Part shown: positions 18,085 through 25,907 of the stretch, piece by piece
Layout of the letters: each line of letters begins with the position of its first letter
Position numbering within the stretch: the first letter of the stretch is position 1
NCBI RefSeq assembly: GCF_018613605.1
Contig: NZ_JAGGPU010000004.1
Coordinates: 248,001 to 312,000, forward strand
DNA from: Pedobacter sp. ISL-64
GTDB taxonomy: Bacteria > Bacteroidota > Bacteroidia > Sphingobacteriales > Sphingobacteriaceae
DNA length: 64,000 bases
Direction: 5' to 3'
Translations under genes and position numbers: made by a program
Notes under the pieces: model-generated
Told to the model about the DNA's origin: nothing
Databases searched by the model: none
What the model saw: only the letters and a program-made list of their open reading frames with translations

Positions 18085-18324
18085 TTACTCAGCGATATTT
18101 ATAATCCACTTTTTTAGTATGACTTTCCTTGATTTTCGTTTCGCTCTGATTTTTTTCTTTTTGTCTACCACCTTCGGGATTAACTTTTCTCTTTCTTTTC
18201 GTAATTTCATCAACTTACCTAGTTCTTCATACTCTATCATTTTAGTGTCTAGTTCTGCGATTCTCTTCAAATCTGCAATAAATTTGTTGCTAATTTGAAC
18301 CGTTGCCGACCCCGTACGGGGCAA
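18085..18324 (-). CDS. hypothetical small basic protein, probably a degenerate gene
   Basis: 79 residues if read from the TTG at 18322-18324, which lies in a CCCCGTACGGGG palindrome; there is no ATG near the start. The protein is charged, with a helical N-terminal half and a very lysine- and arginine-rich C-terminus. Upstream in another frame the string NKELE appears, and the same arrangement recurs at 25522-25714. It is therefore probably one of two decayed copies of the same small gene. I do not recognise its family. Confidence 0.35.
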   Translation of the reverse strand: MPRTGSATVQISNKFIADLKRIAELDTKMIEYEELGKLMKLRKEREKLIPKVVDKKKKIRAKRKSRKVILKKWIINIAE

Positions 18325-18879
18325 GAGATTTTTAATAGTCTTTTGCCTCTTTTTTTTTATTCTAATTCTTTGTTAATCAAATAGATACGGTTGAAATTCT
18401 GTGTGAGTTTAGCGGTTCGATGTTTTAGAGGATAAAAAAATCGAATTTTTCAGAGAACATCGAACCAATCAGCCCTCTTTTTTTCGCTAATGTCTGATTT
18501 ACAAAAGATTGCATTTATGTTTGTGAAAGTTACAATTAGGAAAAGCACAAGCGACATTTGATTTGTGTAAGGAATTTGCGAAAATTGGTGTAAATGCGTT
18601 AAATTAAAGCTTGTTTGTAGCAATTAAAGCACTAAGAAGTGTTTGTTCTTAGTGCTTAACTGGAAAAAAAACTATGACAGATCTAAAAGCTTAAAAGTAT
18701 TTTTAATCTTCCATTGGGACATCTAAATAAAGCCAATATCGATTTATGACCCAGATCAATTTTCCGTAAGCCGTTCACCAAATATTTCTGAAATTAGAGA
18801 TTTTTGGGGCCAGTAGACAGATTATTTTTTCATCGGTTTTCAAAACTGAAAAATTAGTTTCCTTTTTCATAGGTAGGAG
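18325..18879. other. non-coding stretch with two inverted repeats
   Basis: An 11-bp inverted repeat, GGTTCGATGTT (18414-18424) with AACATCGAACC (18456-18466), encloses an A/T-rich loop. A perfect 12-bp hairpin, AAGCACTAAGAA (18627-18638) with TTCTTAGTGCTT (18646-18657), lies further on with a 7-base loop and no T run. Short fragments on the minus strand at about 18670-18790 look protein-like but are broken by stops. I cannot assign a function; decayed mobile DNA is likely. Confidence 0.4.
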
Positions 18880-19239
18880 TTAGTTCCATTTGTCTTGATA
18901 ATAATAAGATACGCCTAAAATTGCTAAAAATACAATAGGTGCAATAGCTACAGCAATTGGATCACCACTCGAAATATGAGCTATGAATGCAGAAACAAAT
19001 GCCAATGCAAATCCGAAATAAGCGAATGATTTTACTTTATCTGAAATCATGGGAAGGATTAATGTTAAAGCTCCCAATACTTTTAGAACCCCAAGTTCAA
19101 TTCTGAAATAATCCGGAAAACCTAAATGCACAAATGCGGCTTTCATATCAGCATTAGTGAAATATCCAAATGCACTGAATAACATCATAGCCGAAATAAT
19201 TCCTGTTGTTGACCAATAAATAATTTTTTTCTTGTTCAT
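18880..19239 (-). CDS. DoxX-like family membrane protein
   Basis: 119 residues from the Met encoded at 19237-19239 (MNKKKIIYWSTTG). An upstream in-frame Met at 19272 would add 11 residues without a clear purpose. Four hydrophobic helices are visible, with the pattern YFRIELGVLKVLGALTLI and a final VAIAPIVFLAILGVSYYY, as in the DoxX_3 group. These proteins are small inner-membrane proteins of uncertain function, sometimes linked with oxidative stress. The neighbouring AraC and dehydrogenase genes on the same strand suggest a shared stress theme, but no regulatory link is visible. Confidence 0.8.
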   Translation of the reverse strand: MNKKKIIYWSTTGIISAMMLFSAFGYFTNADMKAAFVHLGFPDYFRIELGVLKVLGALTLILPMISDKVKSFAYFGFALAFVSAFIAHISSGDPIAVAIAPIVFLAILGVSYYYQDKWN

Positions 19240-19448
19240 TTTTTTAATTTTTAGGTGGCTAATTTTTGACAATATTTAAAAATTAGTTTTTGAATATTAT
19301 ACGAGTTTACAAGTGGGTTTTGACAGCTGAATAATCCGCTTAAATAAGCATATAAAACATAGGTTTCATTTTTTCTTTTAGCTAAAGTTGTTGGAAAAAC
19401 ATCACCTGTCTTTCAAAAGCACCTGCCATTGTATATGTCAATGGTTGT

Positions 19449-20363
19449 TTAATTAAAAGATGCCCGATACTCAAGCGGTGAAACATTCATTTTGTTTTTA
19501 AACATTTTACTGAACGATTGCGGATGCCCAAAACCTAATTGATAAGCAATTTCACTTACTGAAAGATTGGTTGTAGTCAGGGCTTCCTTTGCCTTTTCAA
19601 TCAGTTTATTTTGAATATGCTGCTGTGTGCTTTGTCCTGTAAGCGTTCTGAGCAGATCGCTCAAGTAATTGGATGACAGATTCAATTTGTCAGCAAACTG
19701 TTGAACAGTTGGCAGCCCAAACTCAAGCATTTTACCGCTTGTAAAATATTCGTCAAGCAATGCCTCCATTTTAATCAGTAAATCGTTGCTTGCCGTTTTA
19801 CGGGTAATAAACTGTCTGTTGTAAAAGCGGTTGGAATAATTGAGCAAGAGTTCAAGTTGTGAAACCATTACGTCCTGACTGTATTGATCTATGGAATGAT
19901 TGTATTCGGTTTCAATATTCTTTAGAATCGTTTCAACCATTGCTTCTTCCGATTCACTTAAATGAAGTGCTTCGTTCACTGAATAGGAAAAAAATCCTAA
20001 ATTTTTAATATTCTTTCCTAACGGATAATGACGAATTAGGTCGGGATGAAAAATCAGCCACAAACCATCCGGCTGTTGATTACAATCATAGTACGAGATT
20101 ATTTGTCCCGGCTCCATAAAAACCAATACACCTTCGTCAAAATCGTAATAGTTTTGGCCGTATTTCAACTTACTGTCAAAGCAACGCTTTATAGAAATGG
20201 TATAGAAATTAAGGACAAGACTTAAAGGTTCCTGGCTTTGAATCGAAATATCCCCCAGATTTATTAACCCAATAAGGGGATTCTTCGGCTTTGGCAATCC
20301 CGATAATTTGTGTAACTCCGAAAGTGAATTTATTGTGATGAGTTTATTCTCTTTCCTTTTCAT
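19449..20363 (-). CDS. AraC family transcriptional regulator
   Basis: 304 residues. The N-terminal half is a cupin-like sensing domain. The C-terminal ~100 residues hold two helix-turn-helix motifs, the second visible as LSVSEIAYQLGFGHPQSFSKMFKNKMNVSPLEYR, the standard AraC ending. The start codon follows the stop of the upstream dehydrogenase gene without any gap, so the two are one transcript. It resembles the second AraC protein at 23050 in layout, and their promoters share a DNA element, so cross-regulation is possible. Confidence 0.92.
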   Translation of the reverse strand: MKRKENKLITINSLSELHKLSGLPKPKNPLIGLINLGDISIQSQEPLSLVLNFYTISIKRCFDSKLKYGQNYYDFDEGVLVFMEPGQIISYYDCNQQPDGLWLIFHPDLIRHYPLGKNIKNLGFFSYSVNEALHLSESEEAMVETILKNIETEYNHSIDQYSQDVMVSQLELLLNYSNRFYNRQFITRKTASNDLLIKMEALLDEYFTSGKMLEFGLPTVQQFADKLNLSSNYLSDLLRTLTGQSTQQHIQNKLIEKAKEALTTTNLSVSEIAYQLGFGHPQSFSKMFKNKMNVSPLEYRASFN

Positions 20364-21296
20364 TTAATCAAATTTATATGTGAATCCCGTTAGTTTTTCC
20401 GAAACTTCCCAAAGTCTTTTTGCAATTTCCTTGTCATACGATTTGTCATTTGATTTTACCAATTCGGGAAAACCTTTTATTTCATTCATTTTTGTTGGAC
20501 CAAAAAATTCCGAACCTTTAAGTCCTTCTTCAGTTGCGGCCCTTAAAATTGGTAATGTTCCCATTTCTACTTTTTGTGCTACAAGTTTATTCATAATTAC
20601 CTTAATGAAGAAACCGAAATTTTTTTGAAGGTTTGTGTTGGTGTAACCGGGATGCGCTGCTGTTACAATAGTTGAAATATGGTGAGCTTTGAGTTTTCTT
20701 TCCAATTCGTACGCAAACAGCAAGTTGGCCAATTTACTTTGCCCATAAGCGTGGTCTTTATTATATGTTTTTTTTTCAAAGTTCAAGTCTTCAAAAACCA
20801 TATAGCCACCGCCATATTGCTTGTGTTTGTGAGCTAAACTGCTTTGGACTGCAATACGTGAATTGGGAGTTTTCCTGGTAATGTCAAGCAAAAGCCCTGT
20901 TAGCAAGAAATGTCCCAAATGGTTAGCTCCAAATTGAACTTCAAAACCTTGCTTTGTGAGTTCACGGTTAGGCGGTGACATAACTCCTGCATTGTTTATC
21001 AAAACGTGTAGTTGCGAATACCTTGAATGAAAATCTTCGGAAAATCTTCGGATTGACTGAAAATCAGATAAGTCCAATAACATTAAGTCTAACTTCGCAT
21101 CAGGATTTTCTTTTTTGATGGTTTCAACTGCCTCTTTGCCCTTTTGCAGGTTGCGAACGGTCATGATTACTTGAGCACCTTTACCACTCAATACCTTTGA
21201 TGCTTCCAATCCAAGTCCGCTGTTTGCTCCTGTGATCAGAATTGTTTTTCCTTGTTGTGAAGGGATGTTGTCCGCTGTCCAATTTGTTGTTGCCAT
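20364..21296 (-). CDS. short-chain dehydrogenase/reductase, retinol-dehydrogenase-like
   Basis: 310 residues. The Rossmann fold begins with TILITGANSGLGLEASK (TGxxxGxG nucleotide-binding motif). NNAGVMS follows, and the active-site YGQSKLAN carries the YxxxK pair. An upstream Ser in AVQSSLAHKH completes the triad. Such enzymes reduce or oxidise aldehydes, ketones or alcohols with NAD(P); the substrate is unknown. It heads an operon with the AraC gene at 19449, and its promoter carries a site related to those at 22922 and 23949. Confidence 0.9.
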   Translation of the reverse strand: MATTNWTADNIPSQQGKTILITGANSGLGLEASKVLSGKGAQVIMTVRNLQKGKEAVETIKKENPDAKLDLMLLDLSDFQSIRRFSEDFHSRYSQLHVLINNAGVMSPPNRELTKQGFEVQFGANHLGHFLLTGLLLDITRKTPNSRIAVQSSLAHKHKQYGGGYMVFEDLNFEKKTYNKDHAYGQSKLANLLFAYELERKLKAHHISTIVTAAHPGYTNTNLQKNFGFFIKVIMNKLVAQKVEMGTLPILRAATEEGLKGSEFFGPTKMNEIKGFPELVKSNDKSYDKEIAKRLWEVSEKLTGFTYKFD

Positions 21297-21321
21297 TTTT
21301 TTTTAATTTTAATTGATGGCA

Positions 21322-21386
21322 CAAAGGTCAGTCAACTTATAATGGTTTACGTAGTCAAATCCCTGGATGATGTATCCAAATCAAGG
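21322..21386 (-). promoter_or_regulatory. promoter of the dehydrogenase/AraC operon with a putative AraC-type site
   Basis: Read on the minus strand, a 38-base site ends in GACTACGT (ACGT at 21349-21352). After 19 bases a -7-like box GACCTTTG follows (21322-21329, one mismatch to TAnnTTTG). The same site-19-box geometry occurs in the promoters at 22922-22986 and 23949-24013, although only about half of the 38 positions match here. The ACGT end takes the place of the normal -33 TTTG, as expected for an activator-dependent promoter. Confidence 0.5.
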
Positions 21387-21405
21387 CTCTTGTTTTTCTG
21401 TTAGT

Positions 21406-21635
21406 TTACTGTCGGTAGGTTGGTTGCCCACTATGAAAAATTTGCAATTTAGAGTTTATTTCTGTTAGAAATTGAATTACGTCTGCTTCAAATAATTCTT
21501 TTATTGCTTCGTCTGAATGTGGAATTGCAATTGGAATTGCAATTGGAATTGCAATTCCATTCTTTTTGCCACCGTTTCTGGGTCACCAACAAGCGGCAGT
21601 GCAGACTTCCAGCTCAAAGCGCTTTGTCGGTTCCA
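21406..21635 (-). pseudogene. gene remnant, possibly the tail of a luciferase-like monooxygenase
   Basis: Minus-strand frames between the GC-rich dehydrogenase and base 21406 are open but broken. The first part reads LPLVGDPETVAKRM at about 21558-21601, which resembles the pattern near the C-terminus of LLM-class flavin monooxygenases. Reading then passes through three 12-bp repeats into another frame ending ADVIQFLTEINSKLQIF and a stop at 21406. I infer a decayed gene cotransferred with the dehydrogenase at 21643. The family guess rests on one short motif. Confidence 0.35.
21521..21556 (+). repeat. three tandem copies of a 12-bp unit
   Basis: GGAATTGCAATT is repeated three times without a mismatch. 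The 12-bp unit keeps the frame, so on the minus strand it reads as a repeated four-residue unit. It sits at the edge between GC-rich and AT-rich DNA. Slippage at a transfer junction is a simple explanation. Confidence 0.85.
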
Positions 21636-21642
21636 TCACGCA

Positions 21643-22365
21643 TCAGTTTGGGATGGGAAAGATTGCTTCGGCACGATCACGTTGCGTGAAAAGCTGCCAG
21701 TACTGCTCAGCCAGCTCGTCGGGCTCGACCGTTGGCACCACGTAACCTGGTGGCAGTTGTACCTTCAACTCGCCTGATACCAAACGCTGATGCCCCATAC
21801 TACCTATGATTGACGCACCGATAGTCAACGTGCCCGCATAAACTCCCTTGTCGGCCAATTCACCATGCAGAGAATAAATGTAGTTACGGGTGGCGGCCAT
21901 CACTGGGCCAAACCCGCTCATATAGGGTATGCCTTGCACTGCTGACATGCCAGCGCCGATGAGAATTCCTCCCGCACCACGTGCCAACATATTGGGCAAA
22001 ACGGCGTTAATGATTTCAATTGGAGCCAAAACATATAGCTTTACCAAGCTGTCTAGCTCAGCCGTGGTTAGCTCCATTGCTGGAATGAATGGAGCCGTCG
22101 AGATAGGCGCATATTCGATTACATCAATATGTCCAAAACGTGCCTGAATCGCTTTCACCAACTCGGGGATTGCGGGAACATTTGTCAGGTCTGCTGAGAA
22201 GGCCGCGGCATCGACACCCTGCCCAGCGAGTTCGGCAACGAGTTCATCGAGTGGTTCCTGACGGCGACCGATTAGCGCTACGCTGTATCCCTCACGGCCG
22301 AAGCGGCGAGCGACCGAGGTTCCAAGGCCGCTACCGGCACCAAATATTGCAATTGTTTTTATCAT
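21643..22365 (-). CDS. short-chain dehydrogenase, GC-rich and probably acquired
   Basis: 240 residues. The nucleotide-binding motif is FGAGSGLGTSVARRFG, followed by ALIGRRQEPLDELVAEL and a conserved VIEYAPIS strand. The canonical YxxxK active site is not obvious; the region after AVQGIPYMSGFGPVMAATRNYI is the likeliest equivalent, so catalysis may differ from classical members. Codon use is markedly richer in G and C than all neighbours and resembles proteobacterial genes. It is divergent from the HxlR regulator at 22519, with paired operators between them, a common inducible detoxification pair. Confidence 0.8.
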   Translation of the reverse strand: MIKTIAIFGAGSGLGTSVARRFGREGYSVALIGRRQEPLDELVAELAGQGVDAAAFSADLTNVPAIPELVKAIQARFGHIDVIEYAPISTAPFIPAMELTTAELDSLVKLYVLAPIEIINAVLPNMLARGAGGILIGAGMSAVQGIPYMSGFGPVMAATRNYIYSLHGELADKGVYAGTLTIGASIIGSMGHQRLVSGELKVQLPPGYVVPTVEPDELAEQYWQLFTQRDRAEAIFPIPN

Positions 22366-22460
22366 TATGTTTTCTGTTAAGTTGTTGATTTATATTTTTT
22401 TGATGAATAATCATTTTGATGAAGCAAAAGTAGCTATATTTGCTATACAAAAGGTAGTGA

Positions 22461-22492
22461 TATACTAATGTATAGCGGTATACTTTGGTATA
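22461..22492. promoter_or_regulatory. two inverted-repeat operators between the dehydrogenase and HxlR genes
   Basis: TATAC-TAAT-GTATA (22461-22474) and TATAC-TTTG-GTATA (22479-22492) are perfect inverted repeats with 4-base spacers and centres 18 bases apart. A degenerate third copy begins at TATAC 22444. The layout fits binding sites for a dimeric winged-helix protein, most simply the HxlR regulator encoded immediately to the right, acting on both divergent promoters. Confidence 0.75.
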
Positions 22493-22518
22493 TCGCGGAT
22501 AGAAAATACGTTTGAGAA

Positions 22519-22881
22519 ATGGAGAAAATAATTAGTATAATAGAGGCAAAGTCCTGCCCAATTCATTTTGTACTGGCTGTAAATGATACCCTTAACGTGA
22601 TCAGTGGCAAGTGGAAATTACCGATAATAGGCTCGTTGCTCTTTGATAAAAGAAGGTTTACCGAGATACAGCGGAACATTCCCAAGATAACGCCAAGAAT
22701 GCTGAGCAAAGAGCTGAAGGATCTGGAATTGAATGGAATGGTAATCCGGAAGGTTTTTGACACAACGCCTGTTTCGGTGGAATATGAATTGTCGGATTCA
22801 GGTAAATCCATTGCAGATGTACTGGATAAAATGTTGGAATGGGGCATTAAGCACAGAGAGTCAACGATTTCTAGATCTTAA
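22519..22881 (+). CDS. HxlR family transcriptional regulator
   Basis: 120 residues with the winged-helix HxlR pattern: a Cys near the N-terminus in SCPIHF, the hallmark VISGKWKLPIIGSL, RFTEIQRNIPKITPRMLSKEL as the recognition region, and a C-terminal dimer helix. Family members sense reactive electrophiles, often through that N-terminal Cys, and control a divergent oxidoreductase gene. The dehydrogenase at 21643 and the operators at 22461-22492 fit this exactly. Codon use is of the local AT-rich type, unlike the dehydrogenase. Confidence 0.93.
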   Translation: MEKIISIIEAKSCPIHFVLAVNDTLNVISGKWKLPIIGSLLFDKRRFTEIQRNIPKITPRMLSKELKDLELNGMVIRKVFDTTPVSVEYELSDSGKSIADVLDKMLEWGIKHRESTISRS

Positions 22882-22921
22882 GTTTTCTCGTTCGCATTTT
22901 TTTGATCGGTCACCTGGTAAA

Positions 22922-22986
22922 CAGTAAAATGTATCTGATTTAAAGTAAATTGTCCACGTTTTAAATAAAATTCAAGGGTATTTTTG
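22922..22986 (+). promoter_or_regulatory. promoter of the AraC gene with a 38-bp regulator site
   Basis: The 38-base site at 22922-22959 matches the one at 23949-23986 at 33 positions and ends in ACGT. After exactly 19 bases comes TATTTTTG (22979-22986), a full TAnnTTTG -7 box. The normal -33 TTTG is absent and is replaced by the end of the site, so an activator bound here probably recruits polymerase. The likely binder is the AraC protein encoded at 23050, giving autoregulation. Confidence 0.7.
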
Positions 22987-23049
22987 TATTGGTAATCAGG
23001 TGAATGCTAGCTTTTCAAATTATTCCCTTTAATTATTATTACTTTCCAG

Positions 23050-23916
23050 ATGGCGGAACAACTATTCAATTTACCCCAATTTCTAAAATATCTCGGGTTT
23101 TCGGGGGTAAAAGATGATGACATCCACATCGTCAGTTTTGAGCTGGAGGAACACGGCAGATTGAAATCAGAACTGGTAAGTATCGATTTTTACATATTTG
23201 CACTCAAGCCACCTATTCATAAGGATCTGGTGTACCAGATTCCTGTGGAAGACCAGGCCAGTTCCTATATGTTTGTTAATTCCCCTCATAGTTCCCAAAG
23301 CTGGGATATAGAGCCGCCATCATCAGGTTACGTGATATGTGTTAGCGAAATGTTCATGAAGAAAATTGTGAAGGACTATAGTTTCTTTCACTATAGCACA
23401 GCTCTTGAAGCTATTTTTCTTATGCCCGAGGAAGAGGTGCTGCTTTGGGACCTTTATAAAAAGGCATATGAAGAGTTCAGAAAGACCAAGTTCAATAAGC
23501 AGATTCTCCTGTCATACATTGCTTTGATCTTAAGTTATACCCAGACCTTTTACGATAGACAGTTCCAAAGCCGTAGCAACCTTTATAACAAAGTAATTGC
23601 AGATTTTAACCAAAATATGATTGCCTACTTTTCGCAGGACAAAGGTGTGACCGGGCTTCCGTCGGTAGCTTATTTTGCACAGCTCTCTTTTTTATCACCC
23701 AACTATTTTGGTGACCTGGTAAAACATTTATCCGGGAAATCCCCTATAGAACACATTCATGGCTATGTTGTAGAGCTTGCCAAGGAAAGGCTGCTGAAAA
23801 CAAGACTTTCAATTAGCGAAATTTCCTATGGCCTGGGGTTTGACTATCCCAATTATTTTGCCCGTTTTTTTCGTAAACACACAGGGCTTTCTCCAAAGTC
23901 CTACCGGGATCAATAA
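23050..23916 (+). CDS. AraC family transcriptional regulator
   Basis: 288 residues. The N-terminal sensing domain is of the cupin-like AraC type; the C-terminus has two helix-turn-helix motifs ending ISEISYGLGFDYPNYFARFFRKHTGLSPKSYR. It lies between two promoters that share a 38-bp element: its own and that of the alpha/beta hydrolase at 24036. That makes it the likely activator of both. The inducer is unknown. Confidence 0.92.
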   Translation: MAEQLFNLPQFLKYLGFSGVKDDDIHIVSFELEEHGRLKSELVSIDFYIFALKPPIHKDLVYQIPVEDQASSYMFVNSPHSSQSWDIEPPSSGYVICVSEMFMKKIVKDYSFFHYSTALEAIFLMPEEEVLLWDLYKKAYEEFRKTKFNKQILLSYIALILSYTQTFYDRQFQSRSNLYNKVIADFNQNMIAYFSQDKGVTGLPSVAYFAQLSFLSPNYFGDLVKHLSGKSPIEHIHGYVVELAKERLLKTRLSISEISYGLGFDYPNYFARFFRKHTGLSPKSYRDQ

Positions 23917-23948
23917 ATAATTCCTTGGTTAAAAAATAAAAAGCATAC

Positions 23949-24013
23949 CAGTAAAATGTATCCTATTTAAAGTAATCTGTCTACGTCATTTTGAGTTGAC
24001 CAGATTAATTTTG
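23949..24013 (+). promoter_or_regulatory. promoter of the hydrolase gene with the same 38-bp regulator site
   Basis: The site at 23949-23986 is followed after 19 bases by TAATTTTG (24006-24013). The spacing is identical to that in the AraC promoter at 22922-22986, while the DNA between site and -7 box is different. That combination argues for a functional site rather than a recent duplication of the whole region. Confidence 0.7.
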
Positions 24014-24035
24014 TAGTAGTAAATACCACGAAATT

Positions 24036-24929
24036 ATGAAACAGAAAATTAGCTTTAAACGTGACGGGCTTACCCTGGTAGGTAACCTTTTCACTCCAGA
24101 GAACCTTAATGAAGATGGCCAATATAATGCCATGATCGTTCAAGGGTCATTTACCTCTGTAAAAGAGCAGATGCCAAACACCTATGCGGAGAAATTTGCT
24201 GAGGAAGGATTTGTTGTGCTTGCATTTGATTACAGTCACTATGGTGAAAGTGAGGGTTCGCCCCGCCAGTACGAATCTTACCTGGAGAAAACCAGCGATC
24301 TAAAAGCTGCAGTTTCTTTTTTGAGCGACTTACCGTATGTAAAGGACGTAAGTATGGTGGGCGTATGTACATCAGCTGGAAATACAGCCTACCTTGCTGT
24401 TGCAGATCATCGCATCAAGGCAATTGCAACAGTTGCTGCATTTCTGCCTACTCCGGAATTATATAACATGATGTTCCTGGCTGACGGGGTTGCAAAACGA
24501 ATTGAAGCTGGAGACGAAGCCAAGCGTAAATTTGAAGAAAATGGGGAAGAAACCCTTATTGCTGCCTATAGCGAAACCGATACAAATGCGGTGAATTATA
24601 TGGATGTAAAAGGAGCTTTTGATTATTACCTGAACACAGAACGTGGAAATGTTCCCAATTATACAAACACATTTAACGTAATGGCATGGAAAACAATGCT
24701 GGCGTTTGACCCCATTGCCCAAGCGTCAGAAATAAAAGTTCCTGCCATGGTGCTACATTCAGATGAATCTGCGTTCCCAGACAATGCCAAAGAATTTTAT
24801 AGTAAACTAAAAGGAACTAAAGAATTGGTATGGGCAGATGGAAACCACTATGATTATTATGACAGCGAAAAGCAGATTGATAATGCGGTAAGGAACGTGA
24901 GCCGTTTTTTTAACGAGCACTTAAATTAG
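24036..24929 (+). CDS. alpha/beta hydrolase
   Basis: 297 residues. The fold is shown by FDYSHYGESEGSPRQYE, the nucleophile elbow VGVCTSAGNTA, an acid-containing strand MVLHSDESAFP and a C-terminal histidine in DGNHYDYYD. The elbow has Cys and Ser in the GxCxSxG form seen in the group of small esterase/dienelactone-type hydrolases, so which residue attacks is unclear. No signal peptide, so cytoplasmic. Control by the upstream AraC protein is likely from the shared promoter element. The substrate is unknown; a small ester or lactone is a family-based guess. Confidence 0.85.
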   Translation: MKQKISFKRDGLTLVGNLFTPENLNEDGQYNAMIVQGSFTSVKEQMPNTYAEKFAEEGFVVLAFDYSHYGESEGSPRQYESYLEKTSDLKAAVSFLSDLPYVKDVSMVGVCTSAGNTAYLAVADHRIKAIATVAAFLPTPELYNMMFLADGVAKRIEAGDEAKRKFEENGEETLIAAYSETDTNAVNYMDVKGAFDYYLNTERGNVPNYTNTFNVMAWKTMLAFDPIAQASEIKVPAMVLHSDESAFPDNAKEFYSKLKGTKELVWADGNHYDYYDSEKQIDNAVRNVSRFFNEHLN

Positions 24930-24966
24930 CTTCCAGGCAAAATTAGAACCTTATTTTTTTAAAAGT

Positions 24967-25458
24967 ATGATGCAGGAAACCATCATCTGGTATAACGGAG
25001 AGATATTTGAAGGGCGGATTATTTTCGGGTTCGGAATTGTTCTGGTGATTTCGGCAATGCTTTTCCACTTTTACGGTAATACGCCAGGCGCTAGGGCATT
25101 GCTATTTCCGATTTTGGTAACTGGTGTCTTATTTTTCGCCATTGGGGCAGGAATGAACTTTTCAAACCTGGTCAAAGTTAAGAAGGCTGAAAAAATCTAC
25201 AATCAGGATAGATCGCTTTTCCTTAAATCCGAGATAGAGCGGGTAGAAGGCTTTCAGTTTATGTATCCCTTATCAATAGCAATTTGTTTGGGATGTTTTT
25301 TGGTTGCAAGTGGGCTTCTATATTTCACAAAGAATATTAATTTTCACGCTATTGCTATCTCCTTGATCGTATTGGGAGCTGTTTTGTCGTTGATAGATTA
25401 TTTTTCCAAAGAACGTGCGAATATTTACTATGGATCACTTCTTATGAAGAGTAAATAG
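24967..25458 (+). CDS. four-helix membrane protein, uncharacterised
   Basis: 163 residues with four hydrophobic segments, at about 20-38, 45-65, 98-118 and 126-142, separated by a charged cytoplasmic-looking stretch (about 68-93, KVKKAEKIYNQDRS). I do not recognise a named family. It begins 37 bases after the hydrolase gene and is probably cotranscribed with it. No residues suggest an enzyme. Confidence 0.7.
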   Translation: MMQETIIWYNGEIFEGRIIFGFGIVLVISAMLFHFYGNTPGARALLFPILVTGVLFFAIGAGMNFSNLVKVKKAEKIYNQDRSLFLKSEIERVEGFQFMYPLSIAICLGCFLVASGLLYFTKNINFHAIAISLIVLGAVLSLIDYFSKERANIYYGSLLMKSK

Positions 25459-25521
25459 TATTGACTTTTCTTGTGGCATTGGAATTCTATCTTTCGAAGT
25501 AAGCTCAATCCATAAGTAGTC

Positions 25522-25714
25522 TCATTTCTCCAAAATTTTTGAAAAACCGCCTATTTCAATCAATTCGTCCACAAAATGGTTCGAATTCCGCACTGCCACT
25601 GACCCTTTATGGGGCAAAGTCTTTAAAAGAGATTTTTTTTGATTCTAATTCTTTGTTTTTCAGGTAGATGTGTTCGGCGATTTCATTGACTAAATGTTCG
25701 ATATCAGTCTCCAT
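25522..25714 (-). pseudogene. second degenerate copy of the small gene seen at 18085
   Basis: Minus strand. An ATG at 25712-25714 opens a 35-codon frame (METDIEHLVNEIAEH, then NKELESKK) that stops at 25607. The next frame continues from 25617 to 25522 as LPHKGSVAVRNSNHFVDEL and so on. This second part aligns with the start of the product at 18085-18324 (GSATVQISNKFIADL), and the NKELE string upstream of that gene matches the first part. Both loci thus show the same two-frame layout. Decay is the simple explanation. Confidence 0.45.
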
Positions 25715-25907
25715 CGTATTCCATTTTTTCAGGAAATAAGCAGCCTATCAGGTATCTTTTGCCTTCAACGCTGGAATTTTTATAAACAAAATCATTAGTG
25801 TCCGGTAAAAAGCAGCGAAATTAATGGCTGCTTAATAAATCGTAATTTTAGTTTTGCAAAATTCAAAATACGATAGGTAAAGTAACTGTTTTTCGAGTAA
25901 ATCTGTT

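Noticed and set aside
18410..18470. tRNA-like GGTTCGA string
   Set aside because: No acceptor stem, anticodon arm or CCA end around it; it is part of an inverted repeat. No tRNA or rRNA gene was found in the window.
18670..18790. Minus-strand fragment with DLGHKSILALFRCPNGRLK
   Set aside because: Protein-like over about 30 codons but with no start, broken on both sides and without a family match; left as unassigned decay.
21521..21556. CRISPR-like array
   Set aside because: Three direct copies of only 12 bp without spacers; no cas genes in the window.
21504..21777. Plus-strand frames across the 12-bp repeats
   Set aside because: They read through the tandem repeat and the complement of the dehydrogenase gene, giving Leu/Gln-rich nonsense. 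They are shadows.
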